Of a stretch of DNA of 64,000 bases, positions 44,619 to 54,458 are shown piece by piece; the stretch's first letter is position 1, and each line of letters starts with the position of its first letter. The notes under the pieces are model-generated. The model had not been told where the DNA came from. It searched no databases and saw only the letters and a list, made by a program, of their open reading frames with translations. A program made the position numbers and the translations under genes. This DNA comes from UBA2784 sp964494625 (lineage in GTDB: Bacteria; Pseudomonadota; Alphaproteobacteria; Micropepsales; Micropepsaceae), in the NCBI GenBank assembly GCA_964494625.1, contig CAZBRT010000004.1, positions 124,001-188,000 of the forward strand. The letters run 5' to 3'.

Positions 44619-45673
44619 CACGCATGGCAAGCATGGCGGACGAGGTGGTGCGGCTTTCCTTCAGCCACGCAAGCCGCAGTTTCCGCGATGCCGCAGGCCT
44701 CGTTGCGGGTATCCACGACCTGACCTTTGATGTGGCGGCAGGCGAGATTGTCTGCCTGCTTGGCCCATCGGGTTGCGGCAAGTCCACAACCTTGCGACTT
44801 GCTGCCGGGGTGGAGCGGCTGGACAGCGGCATCATCCGCATCGGCAGCGAGATCGTTGACGGGGAGGGGCACTTCATGCCGCCGGAACTGCGCCGCGTGG
44901 GCCTGATGTTCCAGGACTATGCGCTGTTCCCGCACATGAATGTGCTTGCCAATGTGATGTTCGGCCTTTCTCGCATGAACCCCGGCGAGCGCGAACCCCG
45001 CGCGCAGGCGACGCTTGCAAGGGTGGGCCTTGGCCATCACGCCGCATCATGGCCGCACACATTGTCGGGAGGCGAGCAGCAGCGCGCGGCGCTTGCGCGG
45101 GCATTGGCACCGGGGCCGCGCGTGATGATGATGGATGAGCCCTTTTCGGGGCTGGACGGGCGCCTGCGTGAAAGCGTGCGCGACCAGGCGATCAGCCTGT
45201 TGCGCGAGAGCGGCACGCCGACGCTATTTGTGACGCATGATCCCGACGAAGCCCTGCGGACAGCGAGCCGCATCATCCTGATGCGCAAGGGCCGCATCGT
45301 GCAGACCGGCACGCCGGAAGAAATCCTGAACCAGCCAGTTGACCGCGAAGCCGCCGCATTCTTCTCGCCGCTCAATCTGATGGTCGCGCGCGTTTCGGGC
45401 GGCAGGGTCGAGACGCCGCTTGGGCATTTTCCGGCGCCCGGTCTTGCGGAAGGCGCGGAAGTCGAAGTCGCGTTGCGCCCGGATGATCTGGTGGTCACGA
45501 GCGGCAGCGGCACTGCCGCCCGGGTAATCAATTGTGCACCCGGCATTGGCGGTTATGTGCTGGACGTGTCCGTAGCAGGCGAGGTCTTTACTTTGCGCAA
45601 TCAGGCGCCGCTGCAGGTCGGGAGCGACCTCACGGTTTCGGCGGTTGCGGGCAAGCAGCTGATTTTCGGATAG
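44615..45673 (+). CDS. Orphan ABC transporter ATPase (iron/spermidine/sulfate-import type)
   Basis: The protein has about 352 aa, with Walker A LGPSGCGKSTT, Q-loop LMFQDYALFPHMNVLAN, signature LSGGEQQR, Walker B VMMMDEPFSGLD and the His switch VTHDPDEAL. A C-terminal TOBE-like region contains VALRPDDLVV. This layout matches FbpC/CysA/PotA-type import ATPases. No permease or binding protein is adjacent, so the partner is elsewhere or the gene is a leftover. GTG at 44615 would couple it to scpB; ATG at 44624 or 44633 are alternatives. Confidence 0.82.
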   Translation: MTRMASMADEVVRLSFSHASRSFRDAAGLVAGIHDLTFDVAAGEIVCLLGPSGCGKSTTLRLAAGVERLDSGIIRIGSEIVDGEGHFMPPELRRVGLMFQDYALFPHMNVLANVMFGLSRMNPGEREPRAQATLARVGLGHHAASWPHTLSGGEQQRAALARALAPGPRVMMMDEPFSGLDGRLRESVRDQAISLLRESGTPTLFVTHDPDEALRTASRIILMRKGRIVQTGTPEEILNQPVDREAAAFFSPLNLMVARVSGGRVETPLGHFPAPGLAEGAEVEVALRPDDLVVTSGSGTAARVINCAPGIGGYVLDVSVAGEVFTLRNQAPLQVGSDLTVSAVAGKQLIFG

Positions 45674-45695
45674 GCCGCTTCCTTCTGCCAAACGC

Positions 45696-47462
45696 TCAAA
45701 CCGGAAAGACGCGACCCTCAAAGACCGTGCCCCAGACTTTGATGTCCTTCAGGGCGTCCGCCGAGACTTTCTCCGGGTCGGCATCAAGCACGGTGATGTT
45801 GGCAAGTTTGCCGGGCGAAAGGCTGCCCATCTCGTGATCCAGCCGCCATGAATGGGCGGCGTCAATCGTGACCGCCTTCAGGGCCTCCTGCACGGTGAGG
45901 CGCTGATCGGGTCCTGCAATGCGCCCCGATACCGTCTTGCGGGTCACCGCTGCCCACACATTGAAGAGCGGCCGCGCCGGACCGATCGGCATGTCGGAAT
46001 GAAGTGAAACCGGCACGCCCGCGCGCACACAAGACCCCAGCCGCGTCATGTTGTCGGCGCGGTCCGGCCCCAGCCCCCACGCGCCATAGGCATCGGCAAA
46101 GGCTGGCACATAATAGGGATTGGCGCTGACGACCGCACCCAGACGCGCAATGCGCTGAACCTGCTCTTCCGTCGAATTGGCGAAATGGACGATGACGCTG
46201 CGATGATCGTCGCGCGGGCTCCGTGCCAATGCTGCCTCGAGCGTATCCAGCACCATGTCGAGGCCCAGATCGCCGTTCACGTGGATGTGGGGATTGAAAC
46301 CTGCATCCCAGTAGAGCGCCCAGGCCGCCTTGAAGTCCTCGGGCTCCGTCATCCACTCGCCGCGATGGCCGTCGGTATAGCCGTCGCGCATCTGCATTTT
46401 CTGCGAGACGATGGCGCCATCGGCAAAGAACTTGATCTGCCCGTCAAGGAAACTGACCTTGCCCGCGGGCGCAGACGCAATGACCTCACGCGTGCGATCA
46501 AGCGCTGCCTCGCGATGGCGCTCGAACATGGTGCGGCCATCGACGATCAATGTGGTCGAGAAGGGCGTCTCGTCGTGACCCAGAATGGCCTGATAGAGCG
46601 CCAATTGCTCCGGGCCGATCTGGGCACCAGGCTCGTTCAGGGCAGTCACACCCGCGCGGTGCATGTAAGTTCTGAGAAGGATAAGTCCACGCGTCAGGCG
46701 TTCGGGCGTCGCAAAGGCGCGCATCAAGGGCGCCAGCACCAGATTGAGACCCTTCTCAAAGAAATGCCCGCGCTGCCAATCCGCCTGTTCACTTGCCAGT
46801 CCGTGGCCCTTGGTCATTTCTTCGGTGATGCCGAACGCTGCCAGTGCCGCACTGTTCAGATAGAATTCGTGGCAGGAGCGGTGCCAGATGGCGATGGGCC
46901 TTGTCGCCGAAATGCTGTCCAGCGCTTCGCGCGACAATTCGCCATGCCAATACTGGTGAAAGCCCCAGCTGGCAAAGAAGCCGGTGTCGGCGGGGTCGGC
47001 TGCAATCGCCGCGGCAAGGCGCGCGCGATATTCTTCGGGCGTGGTGGCTGCAGGCTCAGTCCGGTCGGGCAGGTCCCAAGTGTCATTGGCGATGATCGCG
47101 CAGCTCATCGACAGGGCCGCAAGGATGGGATGAAGGTGCTGCTCAATCAGGCCGGGTATCAGAACCTTGCCGGCAAAGCGCGCGTCAATCGCATAGGTGC
47201 GGCCTTTCAGGGCCGCTTCAACCTCAGCAAGCGAACCCACCGCAACAATACGGCCGGCCTCTACCGCAATCGCATTGGCGGCGGGATTGTCGCCCGTCAT
47301 CGTGATGACCCGCGCGGCGGTATAGACGGTAAGGGCTGCAAGCGTGGGGGCGTTTGCGGCTTGTGCTTTTGCCTTTCCGCCACCGATCGCAACGCTGGCC
47401 GCAGCCCCCGCTGCCATGGCCAGACATTGGGCCAGAAACTGGCGGCGTCCCGGATTCTTCAT
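45696..47462 (-). CDS. Tat-exported amidohydrolase (YtcJ-like, Amidohydro_3)
   Basis: The 588-aa protein has a Tat signal: MKNPGRRQFLAQCLAMAAGA, with the twin arginines at 6-7 and a cleavage site after AKAQA near residue 34. The metal-dependent hydrolase core shows ITMTGDNPAANAIAVEAGRI, the HxH pair in LIPGLIEQHLHP, GVTALNEPGAQ, a late HVNGDLGLDM, and VSLHSDMPIGPARP. It hydrolyses an amide or related bond in the periplasm; the substrate is unknown. It is convergent with the ABC ATPase gene and divergent from tatABC, whose product would export it. Upstream in-frame ATGs precede the Tat motif and are rejected. Confidence 0.85.
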   Translation of the reverse strand: MKNPGRRQFLAQCLAMAAGAAASVAIGGGKAKAQAANAPTLAALTVYTAARVITMTGDNPAANAIAVEAGRIVAVGSLAEVEAALKGRTYAIDARFAGKVLIPGLIEQHLHPILAALSMSCAIIANDTWDLPDRTEPAATTPEEYRARLAAAIAADPADTGFFASWGFHQYWHGELSREALDSISATRPIAIWHRSCHEFYLNSAALAAFGITEEMTKGHGLASEQADWQRGHFFEKGLNLVLAPLMRAFATPERLTRGLILLRTYMHRAGVTALNEPGAQIGPEQLALYQAILGHDETPFSTTLIVDGRTMFERHREAALDRTREVIASAPAGKVSFLDGQIKFFADGAIVSQKMQMRDGYTDGHRGEWMTEPEDFKAAWALYWDAGFNPHIHVNGDLGLDMVLDTLEAALARSPRDDHRSVIVHFANSTEEQVQRIARLGAVVSANPYYVPAFADAYGAWGLGPDRADNMTRLGSCVRAGVPVSLHSDMPIGPARPLFNVWAAVTRKTVSGRIAGPDQRLTVQEALKAVTIDAAHSWRLDHEMGSLSPGKLANITVLDADPEKVSADALKDIKVWGTVFEGRVFPV

Positions 47463-47751
47463 GTGAGCGTTCACCGCCGCTCCCAGTTCATGACAGAAGC
47501 AGGAAGCCAGGCTGCCCATGCCGCCATTGGCCAACATCCGGGAAAATGACGTTTGCGGCTGCATGGCGGCTCTCCGTTGTCACAAGGGCGTTATCAAACC
47601 GGATCACGCGCTGGCAGCATGGTCAATGCAGCATCTTGGGGTCTTTGAGGGGAGGCTGTGGCTCGGGTCTTTATTGCTTCTTGAGCGATGCTTTGCGAGT
47701 ATGGCGCAACGCAGCATATGGCCGGAATGGCCGTGACGCAGGGCATTTCGC

Positions 47752-47925
47752 ATGGGCGGTTTTTCGATCTGGCATTGGCTCGTCCTCATTCTTGTCATCG
47801 TGCTCCTGTTCGGGCGCGGCAAGATTTCGGACATGATGGGCGATGTTGCCAAAGGCATCCGCAGCTTCCGCAAGGGGCTCAACGAACCAGAAGATCCGCC
47901 GCCACCCGCCAACGACAAGCCCTGA
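47752..47925 (+). CDS. tatA: Twin-arginine translocase subunit TatA (short)
   Basis: The 57-aa product starts MGGFSIWHWLVLILVIVLLF, continues FGRGKISDMMGDVAKGIRSFRKGL and ends in a proline-rich acidic tail. The membrane helix, FGRGK hinge and amphipathic helix are all present, so it looks functional although shorter than most TatA proteins. TatA oligomers form the pore for folded Tat substrates. tatB follows after 46 nt and tatC overlaps tatB. The 289 nt upstream, towards the divergent amidohydrolase, hold no other gene I can support. Confidence 0.93.
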   Translation: MGGFSIWHWLVLILVIVLLFGRGKISDMMGDVAKGIRSFRKGLNEPEDPPPPANDKP

Positions 47926-47971
47926 TTGCGCAAGACCGCCATGCGGATGGCGGGGGCAAGGATCGCGCATC

Positions 47972-48325
47972 ATGTTTGATATCGGCTGGGCAGAACTTCT
48001 CGTCATCGCGCTTGTCGCCATCGTCGTGGTGGGACCGCGCGATCTGCCGCGCCTGATGCACAAGGCCGGGCAGTGGGTGACCAAGGCCCGCAAGATGGCC
48101 AGCCATTTTCAGGCCGGCATCGAGGAAATGGCCCGCCAATCCGAGCTTGAGGAGTTGCGCAAAGAGGCCAAATCCATCCAGCGGGATCTTACCCAGCTTG
48201 ATCCGGCCAAGCCTGCCACAGCCGCGCCGTCGCCGGCATCGGGTGCCCAGACGATCAAGGCGCCGCCAGCGCCCGCTGCAGCTCCGGCAGCAGCAGTTGA
48301 GCCGGTCCACGGCACCGAACCATGA
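47972..48325 (+). CDS. tatB: Sec-independent protein translocase TatB
   Basis: The 117-aa protein opens MFDIGWAELLVIALVAIVVVGPRDLP, the TatB membrane helix with its Glu and the GPRDLP hinge. The amphipathic helix contains HKAGQWVTKARKMASHFQAG and is followed by an alanine/proline-rich tail. With TatC it recognises twin-arginine signals. The ATG at 47972 is chosen; the open frame upstream overlaps tatA and is unrelated. The stop overlaps the tatC start (ATGA). Confidence 0.94.
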   Translation: MFDIGWAELLVIALVAIVVVGPRDLPRLMHKAGQWVTKARKMASHFQAGIEEMARQSELEELRKEAKSIQRDLTQLDPAKPATAAPSPASGAQTIKAPPAPAAAPAAAVEPVHGTEP

Positions 48326-49176
48326 CCGAACCTCGCGACAAGGAGGACGCGCATATCGAGGCGACGCGCGCGCCGCTGATCGAGCACCTGATCGAATTGC
48401 GGTCGCGGCTGTTGTGGTCATTTATCGCGTTCTTTGCCGCGTTCGTCCTCTGCTTCTACTTTGCTGCGGAGATCTATGCGGTGCTTGTGCATCCGCTGGC
48501 AGATGCGTTTGGCGGAGAAAGCGGCCGCCGCCTCATCTACACCGCGCTTTACGAGACGTTCCTGACCTATGTGAAGGTCGGCTTCTTCGGGGCGCTGTGC
48601 CTGTCATTCCCGATCCTTGCAGCGCAGATCTGGCGGTTTGTGGCGCCCGGCCTTTACAAGCTGGAGCGCAACGCCTTCCTGCCGTTCCTGGTGGCGATGC
48701 CGTTCTTCTTCGCGATGGGCGTGGCGCTGGTCTATTACCTCATCATGCCGATGGCGATCCGCTTCTTCCTCGGATTCGAAACACCGCCGGGAACGGGCGA
48801 AATCCCGATCCAGCTCGAGGCCAAGGTCAGCGAATATCTGAACCTCGTCATGGCGCTCATCTTCGCCTTCGGTGCCTGCTTCCAGCTGCCGGTCGCGCTG
48901 GTTCTGCTTGGCCGGGTGGGGATTGTGACGTCCAAGACCCTCAAGGCAGGGCGGCGCTATGCCATTGTCGGGATATTTGCGGTGGCTGCCGTGCTCACGC
49001 CGCCCGATGTGCTGAGCCAGGTCGCCCTCGCACTGCCGGTCATCCTTCTCTACGAAATGTCGGTCTGGGCGGTCTGGTTGATCGAGCGAGGCCGCACCCG
49101 CAGGGAAGCAGAGGCTGAGCGGGCGGCAAGCAGCGCCGGAGACACGGGCCTTCCGGTCGTAAAGCCGGACGCCTGA
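48322..49176 (+). CDS. tatC: Sec-independent protein translocase TatC
   Basis: The 284-aa protein has six membrane helices. Landmarks are APLIEHLIELRSRLLWSFIA, the LTYVKVGFFGALCLSFPILAAQIWRFVAPGLY block and FGACFQLPVALVLLGRVGIV. It is the core receptor for twin-arginine signal peptides. It ends 6 nt before the convergent mazG gene. The last 30 residues are a basic, charged tail. Confidence 0.95.
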   Translation: MTEPRDKEDAHIEATRAPLIEHLIELRSRLLWSFIAFFAAFVLCFYFAAEIYAVLVHPLADAFGGESGRRLIYTALYETFLTYVKVGFFGALCLSFPILAAQIWRFVAPGLYKLERNAFLPFLVAMPFFFAMGVALVYYLIMPMAIRFFLGFETPPGTGEIPIQLEAKVSEYLNLVMALIFAFGACFQLPVALVLLGRVGIVTSKTLKAGRRYAIVGIFAVAAVLTPPDVLSQVALALPVILLYEMSVWAVWLIERGRTRREAEAERAASSAGDTGLPVVKPDA

Positions 49177-49182
49177 AATCGC

Positions 49183-49995
49183 TCAGGTCTTGGGCAGCGC
49201 GGATTTTGCCTCAACCCACAACTGATCCATCAATTCGAGCCCGGCGCCGGCAAGAGGAACCCCTTTCTTTTCAAGCTGATCCTCGATGAAGTGAAAGCGG
49301 TGAACGAACTTGCTGTTGGTCCGGCGCAAGGCGTTTTCCGGGTCGATATCGAAATGCCGGGCAAGGTTGGCCAGGACAAAAAGGATGTCGCCGAATTCGT
49401 CTTCTTTGGCGGCCTGATTCTCATTTTTTTCAATGGCTTGAGCGAATTCGCTCAGTTCTTCTCTCAGCTTTTCGAGGATTTTTTCCGGTGTCTTCCAGTC
49501 GAACCCGACGCGTGCCGCGCGCCTGGTGAGCTTCTCGGCGCGGGTGAGTGCGGGCAGGGCGAGCGGCACGTCATCGAGGATGCTGGCTGCAGCCTTGTCG
49601 GCGCGTTCTGCGGCCTTGGCATCCTCCCAGGCGCGGGTCTGGTCGGCGGCAGTGCGGATGTCGGCGTTACCGAAGACATGGGGGTGGCGGCGGGTCATCT
49701 TGGCGATCACCGCCTCCACCACATCTCCATAGGTGAAGGCGCCACGTTCTGCCGCCATCTGGGCATGAAAGACGACCTGGAAGAGGAGGTCGCCCAGCTC
49801 ATCCTTCAGGGAGGCCAGGTCATCGCGGGCGATGGCGTCGGCAACCTCGTAGGCTTCCTCGATGGTGTAGGGCGCAATCGTCGCAAAATCCTGCTCAAGG
49901 TCCCAGGGGCAACCGCCATCGGGGTCGCGCAGCCGCGCCATCAGGGCAAGGAGGCGCGCCGTCGGCGACGTTGCGGGGTCGTCTGCTGTGCTCAT
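49183..49995 (-). CDS. mazG: Nucleoside triphosphate pyrophosphohydrolase MazG
   Basis: The 270-aa protein has two MazG domains. The first shows RLRDPDGGCPWDLEQDF, TIEEAYEVADAI, LKDELGDLLFQVVFHAQMA and RRHPHVFG. The second shows VGFDWKTPEKILEKLREELSEFAQAI and DEFGDILFVLANLARHFDIDPENALRRTNSKFVHRFHFIE. It removes pyrophosphate from (d)NTPs, including damaged ones. Its ATG overlaps the stop of the GPH transporter upstream (ATGA). Confidence 0.94.
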   Translation of the reverse strand: MSTADDPATSPTARLLALMARLRDPDGGCPWDLEQDFATIAPYTIEEAYEVADAIARDDLASLKDELGDLLFQVVFHAQMAAERGAFTYGDVVEAVIAKMTRRHPHVFGNADIRTAADQTRAWEDAKAAERADKAAASILDDVPLALPALTRAEKLTRRAARVGFDWKTPEKILEKLREELSEFAQAIEKNENQAAKEDEFGDILFVLANLARHFDIDPENALRRTNSKFVHRFHFIEDQLEKKGVPLAGAGLELMDQLWVEAKSALPKT

Positions 49996-51404
49996 TGCGG
50001 CTCGTTGACGGACAGGGGCAAAGGCTGATCGGTCATGTCGCGACTGTTGCGGTCTGCGGCGATTTTCTCGCGCAGCGCCTTCTGACGCTTTTCATCGAGC
50101 GGGAAGTTCCACATCGTTGCCGCGGTGAGGAAGAGGAAAATCATCGGCAGGAAGATGTAGATGTAGAGGAAGCCTTCGATGGCTTCAGGCGAGTTGATCG
50201 CACCGTGGGCTGACGAGAAACCGATCATGTCGAGAACGGGATAGGCAATTCCCGGTGCCAAGGCGTAGCCCATCTTGTTGGTCATCACGAGCAGCGAATA
50301 ATAGGTGCCCGCACGTTCCTTGCCGGTCTTGGCCGTATCTTCGTCGGCCACGTCTGCCATGATCGCCCGCAACAGGAAGCCTGCGACACCGTAGGAAAAC
50401 CCGTAAAAGGCCAAGGCTGCCGCCAGCATGCCGAAGTCGCCCGGCGCGATCAGCATGATGCCGGGCAGGGTGACGGCTGAATAGAACATCGCAAAGGCCA
50501 GCGTCCGGTGCTTGGAAAAGCGGTAGGAGACGCGGATCCAGACCGGAATGCCGATCAGCCCTGACAGGAAATAGACGAGCAGCAGGATGAATTCCTGCCC
50601 GGGCAACTGGTAGGCAATGGTGATGAGGAAAATGAAGAGCGCAGCCGTTATGCCGGGCGCGAGGCCCTGAAAAAGATCGGCCAGCAGAAGGCGGCGGAGC
50701 GACTTGTTGGTCAGGAGCACCTTCCATGCCTCGCGCCAGTCTTCGTGCCCGTGATGCTCGACAATCGGCGGCTCCGGCACGTATTTCCAGGCAATGAAGA
50801 CGGCGATGGGCAAGGTCGCGATGATGAATAGGCCCATCACCATGACTTTGTTGGCAAAGCCGACAGGACCGACGCCGAAATATTCCGGAACGATCAGGGC
50901 CACGATCTCCGGCAGCACCAGCACGGTCAGCATGCCGAAGATGAAGGCAAACTCGCGCGCACCCTGAATGCGGCTGCGCTCCTTGTATTCCGGCGACAAT
51001 TCGGCGCCCCACGACATGTGGGCGATCGCGATGGTGGAATAGGCCAGATAGGCAACGATGGCCCAGATGGTGAGGTAGACCCAATCGCCCTTGTTCTCGA
51101 GCGGTGGCACGAACAGCATGAAAACCGCGCCAAGGATGAATGGCACGGCCACCGTGACCCATGGCTTGCGGCGCCCCCAGCGGGTGCGCGTGCGGTCCAT
51201 GAAGTGGCCCAGCAGCGGATCAACCACCAGGTCGATCAGGCGGACCAGCGTGAAGATCAATCCCACCTCGGCCTGCGGCACCAGCATGACGATGGTGTAG
51301 AAGGGCGCGACAACCAGTGCCAAGGGCAGGCCAAGGCCAGAGATCGGGATACACGGGCCGGCATAGGCGGCCAGCGTCCGCATGCGCAGTTTGGGTTGGC
51401 TCAT
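49992..51404 (-). CDS. MFS transporter, GPH type
   Basis: The 470-aa protein has about 12 membrane helices. The GPH signature is LIDLVVDPLLGHFMDRTRTRWGRRKPW, with AHMSWGAELSPEYKERSRIQGARE and RAIMADVADEDTAKTGKERAGTYYSL. It is a paralogue of the GPH transporter at 14437-15795. The solute is unknown; sugars or other carboxylated compounds are usual. The ATG at 51404 is preferred, as upstream codons lack a membrane-like N terminus. Its coupling to mazG by ATGA is unexpected functionally. Confidence 0.82.
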   Translation of the reverse strand: MSQPKLRMRTLAAYAGPCIPISGLGLPLALVVAPFYTIVMLVPQAEVGLIFTLVRLIDLVVDPLLGHFMDRTRTRWGRRKPWVTVAVPFILGAVFMLFVPPLENKGDWVYLTIWAIVAYLAYSTIAIAHMSWGAELSPEYKERSRIQGAREFAFIFGMLTVLVLPEIVALIVPEYFGVGPVGFANKVMVMGLFIIATLPIAVFIAWKYVPEPPIVEHHGHEDWREAWKVLLTNKSLRRLLLADLFQGLAPGITAALFIFLITIAYQLPGQEFILLLVYFLSGLIGIPVWIRVSYRFSKHRTLAFAMFYSAVTLPGIMLIAPGDFGMLAAALAFYGFSYGVAGFLLRAIMADVADEDTAKTGKERAGTYYSLLVMTNKMGYALAPGIAYPVLDMIGFSSAHGAINSPEAIEGFLYIYIFLPMIFLFLTAATMWNFPLDEKRQKALREKIAADRNSRDMTDQPLPLSVNEPQ

Positions 51405-51669
51405 CGGCTTTTGGTTCTCGATTGGCAGGATTCCGGTCAGGCCATGGAACAGGGCTGACCGGCGCGGCACAAGCCCCGAAACCACCGGGGATTTTTGTGT
51501 GTCAGCCCGGATTTGGGGGATGAGCGCCCCGGTATGCGCTGGGTGATCTGAATGTTTGATAATTTGAATTATGGGAAATCATAAGTGATACCAGGGTCGG
51601 CCCGCATCAAAACCCACAAACCAAAGACAAGCGCGATGAACGCCGCAAAACCACAGCGCGTTGCTGCAC
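51405..51669. other. Intergenic region between divergently ending units
   Basis: The 265 nt hold the promoter side of the GPH-mazG unit and the region after the last exbD. An AT-rich stretch (about 51555-51590, around GATAATTTGAATTATG) could be a promoter. I see no gene, RNA or clear terminator. Confidence 0.4.
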
Positions 51670-52116
51670 TCAGCACGCTTCCTCGCCCTCGCCCGTGCCG
51701 CACACGGTTTCAGCGACCAGCGCCACGCGATCATAGCCCGCCTGCTGGAGGATGTTCATGATCCGCATGACATCGGCGTATACGACTGCCTGATCGGCCC
51801 GCACCATGATGCGCTGGGTCCGATCACCGTTTGACTGGTCGATGATGGCGGCTGTGAGCGTCCCCCAGTCCGCCTTCACATCGAGGCTCCCCGCGAGGCC
51901 CCCCACATGGATCGAGCCATCGGCAGAGGCTGAGACGAAGACCGGATCAATCTCCGGCATGGTCTGGGTCGGCGATGGCGGCGGCAGATCGACGGGAATT
52001 GAGATTGTCGCGATGGGTGCCGCCACCATGAAAATGATCAGCAGCACGAGCATGACATCCACGAAGGGCGTCACGTTCATGTCAGCATTGTCGGCATAGG
52101 TGGTGCGCGCGGTCAT
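51670..52116 (-). CDS. exbD: ExbD/TolR-family protein with C-x8-C tail
   Basis: The 148-aa protein has the ExbD helix NADMNVTPFVDVMLVLLIIF with the proton-pathway Asp, then VDLPPPSPTQ and a periplasmic domain ending GYDRVALVAETVCGTGEGEEAC. The C terminus has two cysteines eight residues apart, as in the ExbD at 52917-53396 but not the one at 54022-54453. It forms the motor with ExbB that energises TonB. It is the second gene of the tonB-exbD pair and lacks a dedicated exbB, so it probably uses the ExbB at 54459-55634. Confidence 0.88.
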   Translation of the reverse strand: MTARTTYADNADMNVTPFVDVMLVLLIIFMVAAPIATISIPVDLPPPSPTQTMPEIDPVFVSASADGSIHVGGLAGSLDVKADWGTLTAAIIDQSNGDRTQRIMVRADQAVVYADVMRIMNILQQAGYDRVALVAETVCGTGEGEEAC

Positions 52117-52140
52117 GGCCCTCTCCTCCTCCGCTTGCCC

Positions 52141-52728
52141 TCAATCCTTGAGCTGGAAAATCACTTCGACGCGTACATTGTCCCGCCGCACGGCGACGCC
52201 GCTGCGCAATTGCGGCTTGTAGGTCCAGCGGCGCACGGCCTTCAGCGCCTCACGGTCAAAGCCGTAGCCATCCGGCGTGACTGAAACGACACGCACATCG
52301 GCGACGCTGCCATCGGGCATGATGGTCAAGACAAGTACGACCCGACCGTCCTTTCCGCGTTGGAGGCCCCGTTCGGGATATACCGGTTCGACACGGATAG
52401 CGGGTTGCGGTTCCGCTTCCTCGATGGCCGTCATCGGTCCGTCCGGGTTGCTTTCACCCGTGATCGGCGGCAGCGGCAGTGGTGGCACATTAGATGCCAC
52501 CTCCACGGGGACGGGATCGCGCGGAACGATCAGCGGTTGGGCCGGTTCGGGTTCCTCGACCGGCTCTTCAATGATCACCGGTTCGGGGATCGGCAGCACC
52601 ACGGTCTCGATCACCCGTTGCGGCTCCGGCTCCGGCGCGACGAAGTTGAGCGAGTCGACAAACCAAAGACCTGCCGCCAGATGCAGCAGCACGGAAACCC
52701 AGATTGTCGTCAGCATTGTCCGGTTCAT
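52141..52728 (-). CDS. tonB: TonB-family energy transducer
   Basis: The 195-aa protein has an N-terminal membrane helix (MNRTMLTTIWVSVLLHLAAG, with the conserved His), an acidic proline-rich spacer (EPEPQRVIETVVLPIPEPV and similar) and a C-terminal TonB domain: VEPVYPERGLQRGKDGRVVL and KAVRRWTYKPQLRSGVAV. It transmits proton-motive force to outer-membrane receptors. It is a paralogue of the TonB at 53403-53999 but has a shorter, less proline-rich spacer. It leads a separate two-gene unit after a terminator. Confidence 0.9.
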   Translation of the reverse strand: MNRTMLTTIWVSVLLHLAAGLWFVDSLNFVAPEPEPQRVIETVVLPIPEPVIIEEPVEEPEPAQPLIVPRDPVPVEVASNVPPLPLPPITGESNPDGPMTAIEEAEPQPAIRVEPVYPERGLQRGKDGRVVLVLTIMPDGSVADVRVVSVTPDGYGFDREALKAVRRWTYKPQLRSGVAVRRDNVRVEVIFQLKD

Positions 52729-52862
52729 GGCACACCTCGTTCCGACCGTCGGGACTCAGGCCTGCGCGTCCGCCGGTTCACGAAATCGTGATCCAATTCC
52801 ACTCACCTGGCAACATTGAAAATATTTCCTCAAAATAATCTGTTGAAATATTCAGGAAGCTC

Positions 52863-52893
52863 CAAAAGAAAACGGCGCCCGATCGGGGCGCCG
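52863..52893 (-). terminator. Rho-independent terminator after the exbB-exbD-tonB-exbD operon
   Basis: On the minus strand, CGGCGCCC and GGGCGCCG form a perfect 8-bp stem with a 5-nt loop, followed directly by TTTTCTTTT. It lies 24 nt after the second exbD stop. The remaining AT-rich part of this 188-nt gap probably holds the promoter of the downstream tonB-exbD pair. Confidence 0.88.
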
Positions 52894-52916
52894 CTTGAAT
52901 GCAAAAATCGGGACCT

Positions 52917-53396
52917 TCAGCAGCTGACTTCGCCGGCACCCGACCCGCAGACATCCTCGGCGATCAGGGCAACTTTGTCGTAGCCACGTTCCTGCAAAAT
53001 GTTCAGGGCCCGGATCACATCCTTGTAGATGACGCCCTGGTCGGCGCGCAGCATCAGGCGCGACGTGCGGTCACCCGCGGTCCGGTCGATGATCGCGAGG
53101 CCAAGCGTGCCCCAGTCCACCTTGACTTCGCTGCCCGGAGCAAGCCCGCCGATGAAAATGTCACCATTTTCGGAAAGCGAGATGAAGATCGGGTCCTTGT
53201 CCTGCTGTTCCGGCGCGACGTTTGGCGGTGGCAGGTCAACGCGCACATTGACGGTCGCAAGCGGCGCCGCAACCATGAAGATGATGAGCAGAACAAGCAT
53301 GACGTCCACGAAGGGCGTCACGTTCATGTCCGAATTTTCCGGAAACTTCTTGGCTTTGCCGCCGCCGCCAAGTTCATTGCCCAGTTTGACTGCCAT
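52917..53396 (-). CDS. exbD: ExbD/TolR-family protein with C-x8-C tail
   Basis: The 159-aa protein has NSDMNVTPFVDVMLVLLIIF (proton-pathway Asp), VRVDLPPPNVAPEQQDKDP, and a periplasmic domain ending GYDKVALIAEDVCGSGAGEVSC. The terminal CGSGAGEVSC repeats the C-x8-C spacing of the ExbD at 51670-52116. It follows tonB by 6 nt and is the last gene before the terminator. With ExbB it powers TonB-dependent uptake. The extra cysteines in an oxidising compartment could form a disulfide. Confidence 0.88.
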   Translation of the reverse strand: MAVKLGNELGGGGKAKKFPENSDMNVTPFVDVMLVLLIIFMVAAPLATVNVRVDLPPPNVAPEQQDKDPIFISLSENGDIFIGGLAPGSEVKVDWGTLGLAIIDRTAGDRTSRLMLRADQGVIYKDVIRALNILQERGYDKVALIAEDVCGSGAGEVSC

Positions 53397-53402
53397 GATC
53401 AG

Positions 53403-53999
<597 letters not shown>

Positions 54000-54021
54000 C
54001 TCACGCCCTGTCTTCTGGGGG

Positions 54022-54453
<432 letters not shown>

Positions 54454-54458
54454 CGGGA

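Noticed and set aside
46185..47549. 454-codon open frame on the plus strand
   Set aside because: It is antisense to the Tat-signal amidohydrolase, has no domain, and is best explained as a GC-rich shadow frame.
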